This document shows, in pieces, positions 1 through 9,094 of a stretch of 24,968 nucleotides of DNA. Source of the stretch: Thermoplasmata archaeon (GTDB taxonomy: Archaea; Thermoplasmatota; Thermoplasmata; Thermoplasmatales; Thermoplasmataceae); assembly GCA_021806345.1 (NCBI GenBank), contig JAJZXP010000033.1:1-24968 (forward strand), written 5' to 3'. Positions within the stretch are counted from its first letter, which is position 1, and each line of letters starts with the position of its first letter. Both the position numbers and the translations under genes were made by a program. A model generated the notes under the pieces. It was not told the origin of the DNA. It did not search any database and worked only from the letters and a program-made list of their open reading frames with translations.

Positions 1-3000
1 CCCTGTTCTTCGAAAGTTATCCTAAAGAACTGTTGTACCCTGTATTTGTATATCTCTCCATTGTTCGATGCCGTGAATATATCCTGAATTTCGGAGTTAA
101 AAATTATACCTTGCAATGGAACATTTGTATCACCATTCAAAAGGTAGGGGGCGCTTCCAAAGATTGTCAAATTTGACGGATTGACTATGTAGATCATTGT
201 TTGGTTTCCAGCTGTCTGAATATATGTCAATCCATTGAGTTTATCATAGGAGGATGCAATTCCTAAACTGTTAACCTTGACTGGAGTCCCAACATCTCCA
301 TTCGAATAATTGTAAGACAATAATGCATAAGAATTACCATACTTGCCAGACAGATAGAGGATTTGACCATAACCTGAATAGAAAACAGATTGGGGATCAA
401 ATCCGGAAGGAAGTGAAATAGTGGTTTGAATCTTTAAGCTGACATTCAGAATAACCAATTCATTTGAGCTTTCATTTACAGAATATACATTTCCATTTTT
501 AGCGTAAAAATAATATGAATAATCATTATAATTCCCAGTGTTGCTAACTATTTTTGAAACACTCCGATTGACAAAGTCAACTCCAAAGTATCCCGTTTGT
601 GGGCTAAATGCAATCACCTGAAAGTTTCCAATCCCGCCTTCAATTGTGGCATATACCCCAGGAAAGCCTGAAAGAGATACGTTTTCTTCGATTTTCAAGT
701 TATTTGGATTTATTTCAGAAAGGTTTCCTGTATTCTCAGAATAAGCATATAACATATCACTGGAATTCTGAAAGATCAATGTTTCCAAACCAACTTTTTG
801 GTTAAAGTTTAATACAGTGATTACAGAACCGCTTACGGAATTTAGCGCATAAATCTTTGACAGATTTGTATCAAGGTAGAACATTCTATTAAGGAGAGGA
901 TCTACAACAAGTGATGATGAAACTCTTTTTTCGTTTACTATTTTATTCGAATTCAAACGAATTTTTTCCGCACTTGTTGTGATATTGGCGACAGGATTAA
1001 TTTTGGAAATTTGTTTCAACAATGTCTGATTGTATAAACTTTCAAATTCAACCGAAATCACGCTGTTGGTTTTACCACACACGGTAAATGTGTAGTTATC
1101 CGGAATTGCGGTAAAGTCTGAGGAGCCGCTTATGATTCCAGTGTATGTTCCATTACTCAAATTTAGGGAAAATTCTGTTCCGGTGGCAATTTCTGTCAGA
1201 TTGTCTAATTTTATTTTCCAGAACTGTCCGTTTCCCAATCCAGTTTCCTTAAATATTCTCCCATAAGATGGAATAAAAGAATAAAATCCCTGATCTATTG
1301 ATCCAGTCGAATAAGTGATATTCCACTTCCCTTTTGTTTCCGAGAATGAAATATTGTATGCATTTGCGGGAATTCTTTTACTGCTTCCAGTAAATGGCAA
1401 CGATTCTGTGCTCTGGTAACTGTTTTTTCCGGTCTGCATCTGATAAGTTTGCATACATATTTCAGTATTTTTTGAAAATGTCACATCACCATTGGGATAC
1501 AGAGACGTTAGAGTGCTCTGGGGATCAAGTACGCCAGATTGCTCTACAATCCTTTTTGGTATTCCGGAATCCGAAAAGGTATTTGGTTCATAGGAATAGT
1601 TTCCTCCCCCTACGATATATGACGATCCTGGAACATTTAAGGATATCTTATGTCCCGCCAGTTCAAAAAGGAGAATCGAACCCATTACGTTTCTATTGTT
1701 TATAAGAGAATCTCCTACTTTGTAGGTAAATTTGTCAATCGAATTCATTATGTCTGAACCTGCTGATTTATTGTATGCCTGGAATTTTATTGATGAACTG
1801 GTATATGGAAAACAACTGATTAGACCATAACTCATAATATAAGAACCGTTTTGAAGTTGCGTGAAATTTTCAAATGATATGATTTTGTATAAAAGTGATC
1901 CAAGTGCATCGGCGAGATAAAATATCTGATCAACAGAAAATCCACGTTCAGTTTTGCCACTTAGGGTTGAATTTGCAAACGCTGAACTTATGTTAACAAT
2001 TTCCTGAATACTGGATACAGAATTGGGGTCATATGCAAAAGTACTGTTCAAAAGAAATACGGTGAGATTGTATGCGTTGATTGATCCCCATCCAGTTACA
2101 AGATTATACCCTCTTTCTGCACCGTATTCATCATTTGCTCCCTTATGTACATTGAAGAATGGATATAGAGGAAGGGCTGAATCAAAATTATTTTTGTTCA
2201 GAAACGAAATCGATCCGGTTGGTCCAAACATTTGCCTATTTGCAATGCTGTAGATCATTGGATTTAGATATCCCAAAGAAGGTTTTCCATACATTCTTAA
2301 CACGGCATCAATTTCGGAAACTATACCAGCTTCAACCGGTGAGGCAATACTCGTTCCTGCCACACCACTTAGAATCCTCTGTCCATTGGTTGATATGCAC
2401 ATTGCTGTATTGTTTGCAATGGCCCCTATGTCGGGGACTCCCAATCCCTTCCCACCAATAACACTATTCGCTTCAGTATTTCTCTGCCACTGAGTTTCAG
2501 GAAAAACCTGGCTTATTCCCCCAACACTTCCTACAGGTGTTCCGATTTTAAATAATCCCAATATGGACTCTTCGATAGTTTCATACCACGCAACCTGGCT
2601 CTTTATCTGAAGATTGCTGTTAAGGAATAAACTTGTCCCTCCAACAGAAGTGATGCCGAAATAGTTGTATGCCATTGAAGCAGGAAAATTCAAAAAATCA
2701 TTGGAATAGTTTGGATTGGTCTGATATTCAGAAGAGGAGGGATTATTCCCGGAATCTCCGCTGCTGGCCAGAATAGAAATTCCTCTCGCCTGAGCTTCCT
2801 GAAGATATTCATACCAAGTCGTGTCATTAAATTCTGGTGTTCCCCAGGAATTTGAGACAACTGACACATTGTTTAGAGATGAATATTTCTGTGAGGGATT
2901 CAGGATAAACGCCAGAGCAGAATTGAGGCAAGCCTCTGTTGGTTGAGGACCATATACGTTAAATATGGAAGATCCTGGAGCCATACTTCCCACCATTTCC

Positions 3001-3998
3001 AAATCAAGTGTATTTTCTATGTATGCGCCGGTTGTATCTTCGTCCGCAGATGGGCCGGGTGGTACCGCATGGTCCAATGGAACGCCATATATCTTTGAGT
3101 GCGGTTCTCCTGAAGGTAAGGTAGAATTATAATAATTGTAAACATCAGTTGGGTCAAATGGGGCCACATGTTGTCCAGTGGAGGAATTTCCCGCCCAAAG
3201 TATGGTTGCGATGACTTCCCCAGTTGGAAATGTTATATTAAATAATGACTGCTCACTGTAGGCAACCTGGAGTTCAGAACCAAACACATATTGTTGCCCA
3301 TTGCTGGTAGTGATTGGTTTAGGGTATCCCGTCTGTGTAGTTATATTGGAAGGTAATTTGCAAGTCATGGAAAGAGGTGACATCATGGCAACACCAGCAT
3401 CAGTCAAACCTGAAATTTGAGAAACCTGACCTGCAATTGAAGATGGCAAATTTGGAGGAGCATTGGGAAAATAAACACTATTTATACCGCTTTTCACTAT
3501 TTTTGTTCCGAAAATGGATTCTATGGCATTTGCATTCCCCTGTATTTTTATAGAAATTCTATCACTGTAAGTTCTAATCTGGACACCAGAAAAACTTTCG
3601 AAAAAATTTAAATCCCTTTCATAGGATGAAGCGGATATGGAAAAGTTAGCTGCAAACTCAGATCTTGTCATATAACTATGATAGAGCGGAGAACTGGGTG
3701 TTGAAAGTCCCTTAAGATATGCTGATAGCCTTGTCTGGTTAGATAGTGCAAATGTCACTAAAACCTGCAGATTCCCTAAATAATCTTTAAAATTTCCTGA
3801 AACGTTGATATGCTGTGCACACGGGATATCTACTCTTGAACCGAGAGAAACCACTCCATTACCACTGCCTTTTTCACCCCCAGTCATCCCAGTGTTTGTG
3901 TTAGGAAATCCTAAAATAACAGAAGAAATCATCATAAGGGCTGCAATTACAGATAACGCCTTCACTAGGTAAGCCCAAACTATCTTCATCTTAGGCAT
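1..3998 (-). CDS. Sedolisin-family (S53) secreted acid protease with C-terminal beta-propeller; 3' end beyond left edge
   Basis: The frame is open from ATG 3998 (or in-frame ATG 3989) to the window edge, giving at least 1332 residues. Residues 5-28 form a signal peptide or membrane anchor. About 50-220 resembles the S53 pro-domain. The catalytic domain covers about 225-640: E328 and D332 in ENTLDLEM (ExxxD), the oxyanion Asp D415 in SSGDSGNN, and the nucleophile S550 in AGTSIASP. The D332-to-D415 spacing of 83 matches kumamolisin-type enzymes. After the GWGS motif (W637) come about 270 Asn/Ser/Thr-rich residues, then an archaeal beta-sandwich around 910-990 (ETGLGNGQFWKIKL). From about 1030 to the edge there are repeating beta-propeller-like units such as DPLLNRMFYLD. 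By family it is an extracellular endopeptidase active at low pH; a C-terminal membrane anchor may lie outside the window. A TATA-like stretch at 4010-4022 supports the start. It is divergent from the P450 gene. Confidence 0.85.
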   Translation of the reverse strand, partial: MPKMKIVWAYLVKALSVIAALMMISSVILGFPNTNTGMTGGEKGSGNGVVSLGSRVDIPCAQHINVSGNFKDYLGNLQVLVTFALSNQTRLSAYLKGLSTPSSPLYHSYMTRSEFAANFSISASSYERDLNFFESFSGVQIRTYSDRISIKIQGNANAIESIFGTKIVKSGINSVYFPNAPPNLPSSIAGQVSQISGLTDAGVAMMSPLSMTCKLPSNITTQTGYPKPITTSNGQQYVFGSELQVAYSEQSLFNITFPTGEVIATILWAGNSSTGQHVAPFDPTDVYNYYNSTLPSGEPHSKIYGVPLDHAVPPGPSADEDTTGAYIENTLDLEMVGSMAPGSSIFNVYGPQPTEACLNSALAFILNPSQKYSSLNNVSVVSNSWGTPEFNDTTWYEYLQEAQARGISILASSGDSGNNPSSSEYQTNPNYSNDFLNFPASMAYNYFGITSVGGTSLFLNSNLQIKSQVAWYETIEESILGLFKIGTPVGSVGGISQVFPETQWQRNTEANSVIGGKGLGVPDIGAIANNTAMCISTNGQRILSGVAGTSIASPVEAGIVSEIDAVLRMYGKPSLGYLNPMIYSIANRQMFGPTGSISFLNKNNFDSALPLYPFFNVHKGANDEYGAERGYNLVTGWGSINAYNLTVFLLNSTFAYDPNSVSSIQEIVNISSAFANSTLSGKTERGFSVDQIFYLADALGSLLYKIISFENFTQLQNGSYIMSYGLISCFPYTSSSIKFQAYNKSAGSDIMNSIDKFTYKVGDSLINNRNVMGSILLFELAGHKISLNVPGSSYIVGGGNYSYEPNTFSDSGIPKRIVEQSGVLDPQSTLTSLYPNGDVTFSKNTEICMQTYQMQTGKNSYQSTESLPFTGSSKRIPANAYNISFSETKGKWNITYSTGSIDQGFYSFIPSYGRIFKETGLGNGQFWKIKLDNLTEIATGTEFSLNLSNGTYTGIISGSSDFTAIPDNYTFTVCGKTNSVISVEFESLYNQTLLKQISKINPVANITTSAEKIRLNSNKIVNEKRVSSSLVVDPLLNRMFYLDTNLSKIYALNSVSGSVITVLNFNQKVGLETLIFQNSSDMLYAYSENTGNLSEINPNNLKIEENVSLSGFPGVYATIEGGIGNFQVIAFSPQTGYFGVDFVNRSVSKIVSNTGNYNDYSYYFYAKNGNVYSVNESSNELVILNVSLKIQTTISLPSGFDPQSVFYSGYGQILYLSGKYGNSYALLSYNYSNGDVGTPVKVNSLGIASSYDKLNGLTYIQTAGNQTMIYIVNPSNLTIFGSAPYLLNGDTNVPLQGIIFNSEIQDIFTASNNGEIYKYRVQQFFRITFEEQ

Positions 3999-4009
3999 TC
4001 AGTTAAAAA

Positions 4010-4022
4010 GTGAATAATAAAG
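4010..4022 (-). promoter_or_regulatory. TATA-like box for the sedolisin gene
   Basis: Read on the minus strand this is ACTTTATTATTCA. It lies about 20 bp upstream of ATG 3998 and about 29 bp upstream of ATG 3989. This fits an archaeal TATA box with a leaderless or very short 5' UTR, so it does not decide between the two starts. The spacer to the P450 start also carries an AAGTGAA (4008-4014) / TTCACTT (4054-4060) inverted pair of unknown meaning. Confidence 0.4.
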
Positions 4023-4106
4023 TTTCTCAATAATTTCATCAGGTAAGTCACTTTTCACTTGAGATCAAATTGAATAGGTTTTTGATTGATAGAATTATGT
4101 CAACAT

Positions 4107-5252
4107 ATGGAAGAAACTAGCAGAGATCTGATGAATCCATTTCCGTGGTACTCAAAGATGAGAAGAGAAAGACCAGTTTTTATGGACAACCAGTACAATC
4201 TCGTTAATGTTTTCAAGTACCATGACGTGAAAAGAGTCCTGGGAAATTTTAATGAGTTTTCTTCCCAGTTCGGCAAAGCGTTTAACCCTGCAGGAGGACC
4301 AATCTCTGAAAGCATAATAAACTTAGATCCACCAAGCCATACAAAATTAAGAAACATTGTTTCGAAGGCCTTTACTCCTAAGGCTATTGAGAAAATGGAA
4401 CCCAACATCAGGGAAATTACGGAAAATTTGATGGATGGAAAAGGTGGAAAAGACGTAGATATAGTATCAACTCTAACATCGCCACTTCCAATAACCATCA
4501 TAGCCAACATGCTTGGAATTCCATTAAAGGACATGGATAGATTCAAAAGATGGTCAGATACAATAATAGGTGGTTATGAAGAAAGCGTAGGAGATTTTAA
4601 GACAACAATGAAGGAAATTATATCCTATTTCCAGCGCCTTATGGAAGAGAAAAGAAAAAATCCGGATGATAGTTTAGTGCACTCAGTAATAAGTGCAGAG
4701 GTGGATGGAGAAAAATTGTCAACTATGGAAAGCCTTGGTTTTTTTGTTCTCTTGTTAGTGGCTGGGAATGAAACAACAACAAATCTTCTTACAAACGCAC
4801 TTTTAACATTGGATGAGAATAAGGGAACGTTTGAATCTCTTAAGTCGGATAGGTCGCAGATCAAAGGTGCACTTGAAGAAGTCCTGAGGTACCGCAGCCC
4901 GGTACAGTCAATCTACAGAGTGGCAAATAAGGATATGGATTTAGACGGTTATGCTTTAAAGAAAGGAAATATACTGGTTCCATGGATTGGTTCAGCCAAC
5001 AGGGATGAAGAAGTTTTCCCAGATGCAGATAAATTCATAATGGATAGAAAAGATATCAGGCATATAGCCTTCGGGGAAGGTATCCATTATTGCCTGGGAG
5101 CACCTCTCGCGAGACTTGAAGCCAAATTGACCCTGGAGTACCTCACTGAGAACTTTTCTTCCTATAAAATTCTCAGAGAAAGACCAATGATACCGCAAAA
5201 CAGTTCTATTGTGTACGGGATGAGGGAATTGTGGGTAAATTTTTCCAAATAA
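4107..5252 (+). CDS. Cytochrome P450 (CYP119/CYP231-like soluble archaeal P450)
   Basis: A soluble P450 of 381 residues from ATG 4107; an in-frame TTG at 4086 would add seven. All hallmark motifs are present: the I-helix oxygen-activation segment AGNETTT (219-225), the K-helix ExxR at E258-R261, and the haem loop FGEGIHYCLG with thiolate ligand C329. There is no N-terminal membrane anchor. Length and motif positions are close to the thermophilic archaeal CYP119 type. It should be a haem monooxygenase, but the substrate cannot be read from the sequence, and no ferredoxin or ferredoxin reductase partner lies in the window. The HAD hydrolase follows 34 bp downstream on the same strand, so co-transcription is possible. 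It is divergent from the sedolisin gene, across about 110 bp. Confidence 0.93.
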   Translation: MEETSRDLMNPFPWYSKMRRERPVFMDNQYNLVNVFKYHDVKRVLGNFNEFSSQFGKAFNPAGGPISESIINLDPPSHTKLRNIVSKAFTPKAIEKMEPNIREITENLMDGKGGKDVDIVSTLTSPLPITIIANMLGIPLKDMDRFKRWSDTIIGGYEESVGDFKTTMKEIISYFQRLMEEKRKNPDDSLVHSVISAEVDGEKLSTMESLGFFVLLLVAGNETTTNLLTNALLTLDENKGTFESLKSDRSQIKGALEEVLRYRSPVQSIYRVANKDMDLDGYALKKGNILVPWIGSANRDEEVFPDADKFIMDRKDIRHIAFGEGIHYCLGAPLARLEAKLTLEYLTENFSSYKILRERPMIPQNSSIVYGMRELWVNFSK

Positions 5253-5286
5253 TTTTAGATAGTGGAGTATGACTTGAAGTGATCAG

Positions 5287-5922
5287 ATGATAAACTGCGT
5301 AATTTTAGACATGGATGGTACACTGTTGGATTCGGAATCAATTTCCAGAGAAGCAACAAGTATTGGTTTCAAACAGATATTTGGTAGGGAATTGACAGAT
5401 GAGGAACACTCACTTCTCATCGGGAGACCTGTGCAAAAGATAATGCGGGAAAAGTATGGGGAAAATGGAGAAAAAGCTTACGTTATAGGTAGGGATATTT
5501 TCAATCAAAGCATTCATAAAATTGAACTCTTTCCTGGAGTATTAGAAATGTTAAAGGAATTGACACAACATAAATACTCACTCGGATTAGTGACCTCAAG
5601 TCACAGAACTACTGCGAAATACTTTTTAGATAAAACCTGCATATCTTCATTATTCAAGTGTATAATCGGGCAGGAAGATACTGAGAACCATAAACCACAT
5701 CCCGAACCATTAAAAAAATGCATCTCTCAACTGGGTTTTACAGCAGAGCAATCTGTATACATAGGGGATCAGCCCTACGATATTGAAGCAGCAAGAGCGG
5801 CGGGAATGAAAAGCATTGGAGTGACATGGGGTCCCGGGCTTGAGAACATTCTAAGACTGGAAGAGCCAGACTTTATTTGCGACGATCCCTCTGAAGTTAT
5901 TTCTAAATTAAAGAGACTTTAA
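5287..5922 (+). CDS. HAD-superfamily hydrolase (beta-phosphoglucomutase / phosphoglycolate phosphatase-like)
   Basis: This 211-residue protein has the four HAD motifs: I, DMDGTLLD with nucleophile D8 and acid/base D10; II, a Ser/Thr in LVTSSH; III, a Lys in NHKPHPEP; IV, IGDQPYDIEAA. The roughly 60-residue helical segment after motif I is a C1 cap, which places it with the PGMB/Gph/phosphatase-like HADs that act on small phosphorylated metabolites. The exact substrate cannot be assigned. AAGTGATC just before the ATG resembles the archaeal Shine-Dalgarno GGTGATC. Its TAA (5920-5922) overlaps, one base out of register, the TAA of the convergent aminopeptidase (5919-5921), so no separate terminator fits between them. 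Confidence 0.88.
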   Translation: MINCVILDMDGTLLDSESISREATSIGFKQIFGRELTDEEHSLLIGRPVQKIMREKYGENGEKAYVIGRDIFNQSIHKIELFPGVLEMLKELTQHKYSLGLVTSSHRTTAKYFLDKTCISSLFKCIIGQEDTENHKPHPEPLKKCISQLGFTAEQSVYIGDQPYDIEAARAAGMKSIGVTWGPGLENILRLEEPDFICDDPSEVISKLKRL

Positions 5923-8291
5923 GATGCGAATGATTTTATCATCTTGAAGACTTTTAGAAGTTCATTGCCCTTTTTAACACCCATTCCGATGCTCTTTTGA
6001 TCCATGTCAGCAATTTTCTTTTTTATCTTCCTCTCATTCTCCAAACCTAAATACGGTATTGCTACCGAAACTTCAGTTGATAGGATACCCGTTTCTCCTA
6101 TGGAATTCTTAACAGTTTCGATTAAATCCTCAAATATGGAAATCATAAACTTTCTTGCATCCTCATTCTTCATCAATGAGAAAATCGCGAATGGAACGTC
6201 CTGTGGTTTCACTATTGCCTCTTCAATCATCTTCAAAATTTTCTTGAAATTCTTTTTTCCGGAAGCTCTCGTCATCCCATTCATAATATTGTATTTATCA
6301 GTATCGTCTGTAGCTATAAGATAGGCCTCTACCATATCATCAATTTCATGGCTTGTTAATCCTTTACTGACAGAAATGAGCTCGCGATCATCAGGGCTCA
6401 CTAGAAAATAATTCTTAAACAGTCTCGCTTTTTCACTGGCGTACTCCTGATCATTAAAAGCGAGTAAAACATTAGCTTCTTTTAATGTCAATACATCCAT
6501 CGTTTTCAGTTTTGTAGAATCTTCATATCTTTCTATGAGGGTTTTGGCAACACTGTTTGCAATTCGTTGGAATTTGGCAGATTTTCCCACTATTGCCTGC
6601 ATATATTGCAAATTCCTGACAGTCAATGTAGTGGCCGGACTTTCTCCATTTTCAGCCATTTCTACACATAAATCTGAAAACCAGTCAAAATTCTTAAGTC
6701 CCGATATGAACATGAAATAACCGTTGTTAGCCCTGTAAGCTTCGTCCAGGCTCGTACTATTCGATATTCTTTCCGGTTCCCATTCCTCATAAAGTGTCAA
6801 ATAATACCCAGTTCCGTCCACATTTATTCCCTTAAGCTGCTCAATTTGGATCTCCATTTTCTTTTCTTCCATCAGAATGGTCTTTAATCCGCTTTCGCTC
6901 CAGATGAAAAGAGGTATTTTCCAAATTTTATCAGATTTCTGTTCTTCAAGTACAAATTTTTCCTGTTCTAGTTCGAGTTTTGTTCCATCATATTTGACCT
7001 TCACAACGGGAAAACCCTCCAATCCAATCCAGCTTTCCAAAATAGAATCTACTGGCAATCCTGATGCATTTCCAATTCCATTCCAAAGTTCACGGCCTGT
7101 TGCGTTACCATATTTGAAATTGTTAAGGTAGTTTCTCAAACCCTCCTTGAATTTTTCATCTCCTACGTATTTATGTATCATTCTGAGAATGCTGCCACCT
7201 TTTCCATAACTTATCTCGTCAAATATTTCTTCGATCTCTTCTGGAGTTTCTACTTTAACGTCTATGGGATGTGTGCTGCTCAGGCAGTCCAGTTTCATGG
7301 AGGAAACAGTTTTCTTAAGATAATATGCTTTAATTTCCTCGTATTCTGGATAAATAGTGTTTACACACAGAGAAGACATAAATGTTGCAAAACTTTCGTT
7401 GAGCCATAAATCGTTCCACCATTGCATTGTAACAAGATTTCCAAACCACTGATGCGCAAGTTCGTGCGCTATTGTTGTTGTAATGTAAATTCTTGATGAA
7501 GTGTCTGAATTTTCATTGTGCAGCAGTGCATCTTCCCTGAACGTTATCGCTCCCCAATTTTCCATTGCTCCGGCTGCAGAATCTGGTACAGCTATAAGAT
7601 GCAGTTTTGGCAGGTCGTAAGGTATTCCAAAATATTCGCTGTAGAAATCAAGGCATTTTGCCGCAACCTCAAGTGGGTAGTCATCACTTCTAAGTTCACT
7701 TCCAGGTACTGCCAGTGTGATATGAACATCCCCATGTTTGATGGTTCTCGTTGTAAATTTTCCAACACCGATATATACCAAATATGTGGACATTTTCGGT
7801 GTATCCTTAAAGGTAATTATCTTTCCGCCTTCTACATTTTGAGCAGACTCTATTGGCATATTGCTTATTCCTTCATATCCATCCTTCACTTTCATGGATA
7901 TTGAAAATACTGCTTTCATGGATGGTTCATCGAAGCATGGAAAGGCAAAAGGCGCACCAGTAGGTTCAAACTCAGTGCTAATCATATCTATATCTTTTCT
8001 CTGGATTTGGTAAATTCCGGTTATTCCTTTAGTAAACTGAGATTCATAATTAATTTCAATACTATTTTTCCCTTCAATTATAGGAATCTGAATTCCTAAC
8101 TTTTTTTTATCGGCATCATAGTTAAATTTTAACTCCTCATCTTTGCATTTAACACTTCTTATATTCATTCCTTTGCAGTCCAAAAATATATTTTCGTCAC
8201 GAGTCATTAAGTCTATAATTTCAACTGCTTTGAAACCGTCTGTTGCTGTAAAATCAAAGTTCAGGGTATACTTTTGAACGTCAACCGTCAC
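5919..8291 (-). CDS. M1-family aminopeptidase, tricorn protease-interacting factor F2/F3 type
   Basis: A gluzincin aminopeptidase of 790 residues, about the length of Thermoplasma tricorn factors F2 and F3 (roughly 780). The exopeptidase motif GAMEN is at 241-245. The zinc site HELAH is at 276-280 (ligands H276 and H280, catalytic E277), and the third ligand E299 lies in WLNES, 18 residues after the second His. An N-terminal beta-saddle domain and a C-terminal helical domain complete the fold. By family it trims short peptides released by the tricorn or proteasome system to free amino acids in the cytoplasm. F2 and F3 cannot be told apart here. The start is GTG 8291, since no in-frame ATG is near, and a TATA-like box lies about 28 bp upstream, consistent with a leaderless mRNA. 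It begins 44 bp after the ABC permease stop. Confidence 0.92.
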   Translation of the reverse strand: MTVDVQKYTLNFDFTATDGFKAVEIIDLMTRDENIFLDCKGMNIRSVKCKDEELKFNYDADKKKLGIQIPIIEGKNSIEINYESQFTKGITGIYQIQRKDIDMISTEFEPTGAPFAFPCFDEPSMKAVFSISMKVKDGYEGISNMPIESAQNVEGGKIITFKDTPKMSTYLVYIGVGKFTTRTIKHGDVHITLAVPGSELRSDDYPLEVAAKCLDFYSEYFGIPYDLPKLHLIAVPDSAAGAMENWGAITFREDALLHNENSDTSSRIYITTTIAHELAHQWFGNLVTMQWWNDLWLNESFATFMSSLCVNTIYPEYEEIKAYYLKKTVSSMKLDCLSSTHPIDVKVETPEEIEEIFDEISYGKGGSILRMIHKYVGDEKFKEGLRNYLNNFKYGNATGRELWNGIGNASGLPVDSILESWIGLEGFPVVKVKYDGTKLELEQEKFVLEEQKSDKIWKIPLFIWSESGLKTILMEEKKMEIQIEQLKGINVDGTGYYLTLYEEWEPERISNSTSLDEAYRANNGYFMFISGLKNFDWFSDLCVEMAENGESPATTLTVRNLQYMQAIVGKSAKFQRIANSVAKTLIERYEDSTKLKTMDVLTLKEANVLLAFNDQEYASEKARLFKNYFLVSPDDRELISVSKGLTSHEIDDMVEAYLIATDDTDKYNIMNGMTRASGKKNFKKILKMIEEAIVKPQDVPFAIFSLMKNEDARKFMISIFEDLIETVKNSIGETGILSTEVSVAIPYLGLENERKIKKKIADMDQKSIGMGVKKGNELLKVFKMIKSFAS

Positions 8292-8311
8292 GATTAGGTA
8301 ATTAAATAATA

Positions 8312-8326
8312 GGATATATTTATATC
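8312..8326 (-). promoter_or_regulatory. TATA-like box upstream of the M1 aminopeptidase
   Basis: The minus strand reads GATATAAATATATCC, centred about 28 bp upstream of the GTG at 8291. It lies in the 44-bp gap after the permease gene. This suggests that the aminopeptidase has its own promoter, a leaderless transcript and some independence from the ABC genes. Confidence 0.5.
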
Positions 8327-8335
8327 ATAAGTTTT

Positions 8336-9094
8336 TTAATTCTCTCTCCATCTTGTCAAATACTTCGCTATGGCGAAGTAAACAGCTGTCTCAAGAATCA
8401 TTACCAGAAACATGGCTGTAAACAGTCCATTGTTCCACGGTTCCAATCCAAATACCATCTGTGCAGAAACAGCTGCGGGCGTAGCTGGTGAGAGTGACAT
8501 TGCATAAATCAATCCATAATTTCCTAATTTGCCATCAAGGAAGGTATACGGATAGAAGGTTGGCGGGATAACGGTCATCACAATCGACAATATGGATGTA
8601 ATTCCCCATATATTTCTTACATGATTTACCATGCTTGATATTATGAAAGAGATGGCAGATGTGGATAAAATAAGTATCACAATTAGGAATATCATATAGA
8701 GAGCAGTTATGATATCATATAAATGATAATAGGCACCTAGGAAAGCGTAAACCACTATTCCGGGTATAGAAAAAGCGAGGAAACTTAAAGTCATACTCAG
8801 CATATAATCTATCGGCGTAACTTCACTGGCAACATACATTTCCTGTATTCGCAGTTGAAGCCTCATAAACGTTGCATCTCCAGCACTTTGCAGTCCAATG
8901 GATGCAATCAGCGTTATCATTCCTCCCACAACAGCATACTGAACAAGTGTTCCCTGAGTGAGAACGTAAACAACGAATAGCAATGTTAGAGGAGTGACCA
9001 GTGAAGCAATAATATATGATGGAGCCCTGACAATAATCTTAATTCCATAGTACCATGAAAAAAACAATATAAATTTAAGATTCAAGATCCACAC
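8336..9094 (-). CDS. ABC-2 type transporter permease
   Basis: A 252-residue integral membrane protein with about six hydrophobic segments, at roughly 27-46, 53-70, 98-122, 130-152, 160-180 and 222-243. This is the usual topology of an ABC-2 permease such as DrrB/NodJ-like exporters. It follows the ABC ATPase with a 20-nt overlap, starting at GTG 9094 just after AGAGG inside the 3' end of the ATPase gene; translational coupling is therefore likely. Together the two would form a half-size exporter that dimerises. The substrate is unknown; drugs, lipids or small molecules are typical of the family. A second promoter begins immediately after its stop codon. Confidence 0.85.
   Translation of the reverse strand: MWILNLKFILFFSWYYGIKIIVRAPSYIIASLVTPLTLLFVVYVLTQGTLVQYAVVGGMITLIASIGLQSAGDATFMRLQLRIQEMYVASEVTPIDYMLSMTLSFLAFSIPGIVVYAFLGAYYHLYDIITALYMIFLIVILILSTSAISFIISSMVNHVRNIWGITSILSIVMTVIPPTFYPYTFLDGKLGNYGLIYAMSLSPATPAAVSAQMVFGLEPWNNGLFTAMFLVMILETAVYFAIAKYLTRWREN

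Noticed and set aside
1394..2461. Several plus-strand open frames of 76-103 codons within the first 4 kb
   Set aside because: They are antisense shadows of the sedolisin frame, with no recognisable motif and atypical composition.
4008..4060. AAGTGAA / TTCACTT inverted pair in the sedolisin-P450 spacer as an operator
   Set aside because: The arms are short, A/T-rich and about 39 bp apart; no better than chance without conservation data.
6004..7904. Plus-strand open frames opposite the M1 aminopeptidase gene
   Set aside because: Shadow frames of a well-conserved gene; Ser/Phe/Ile-rich and without start signals.
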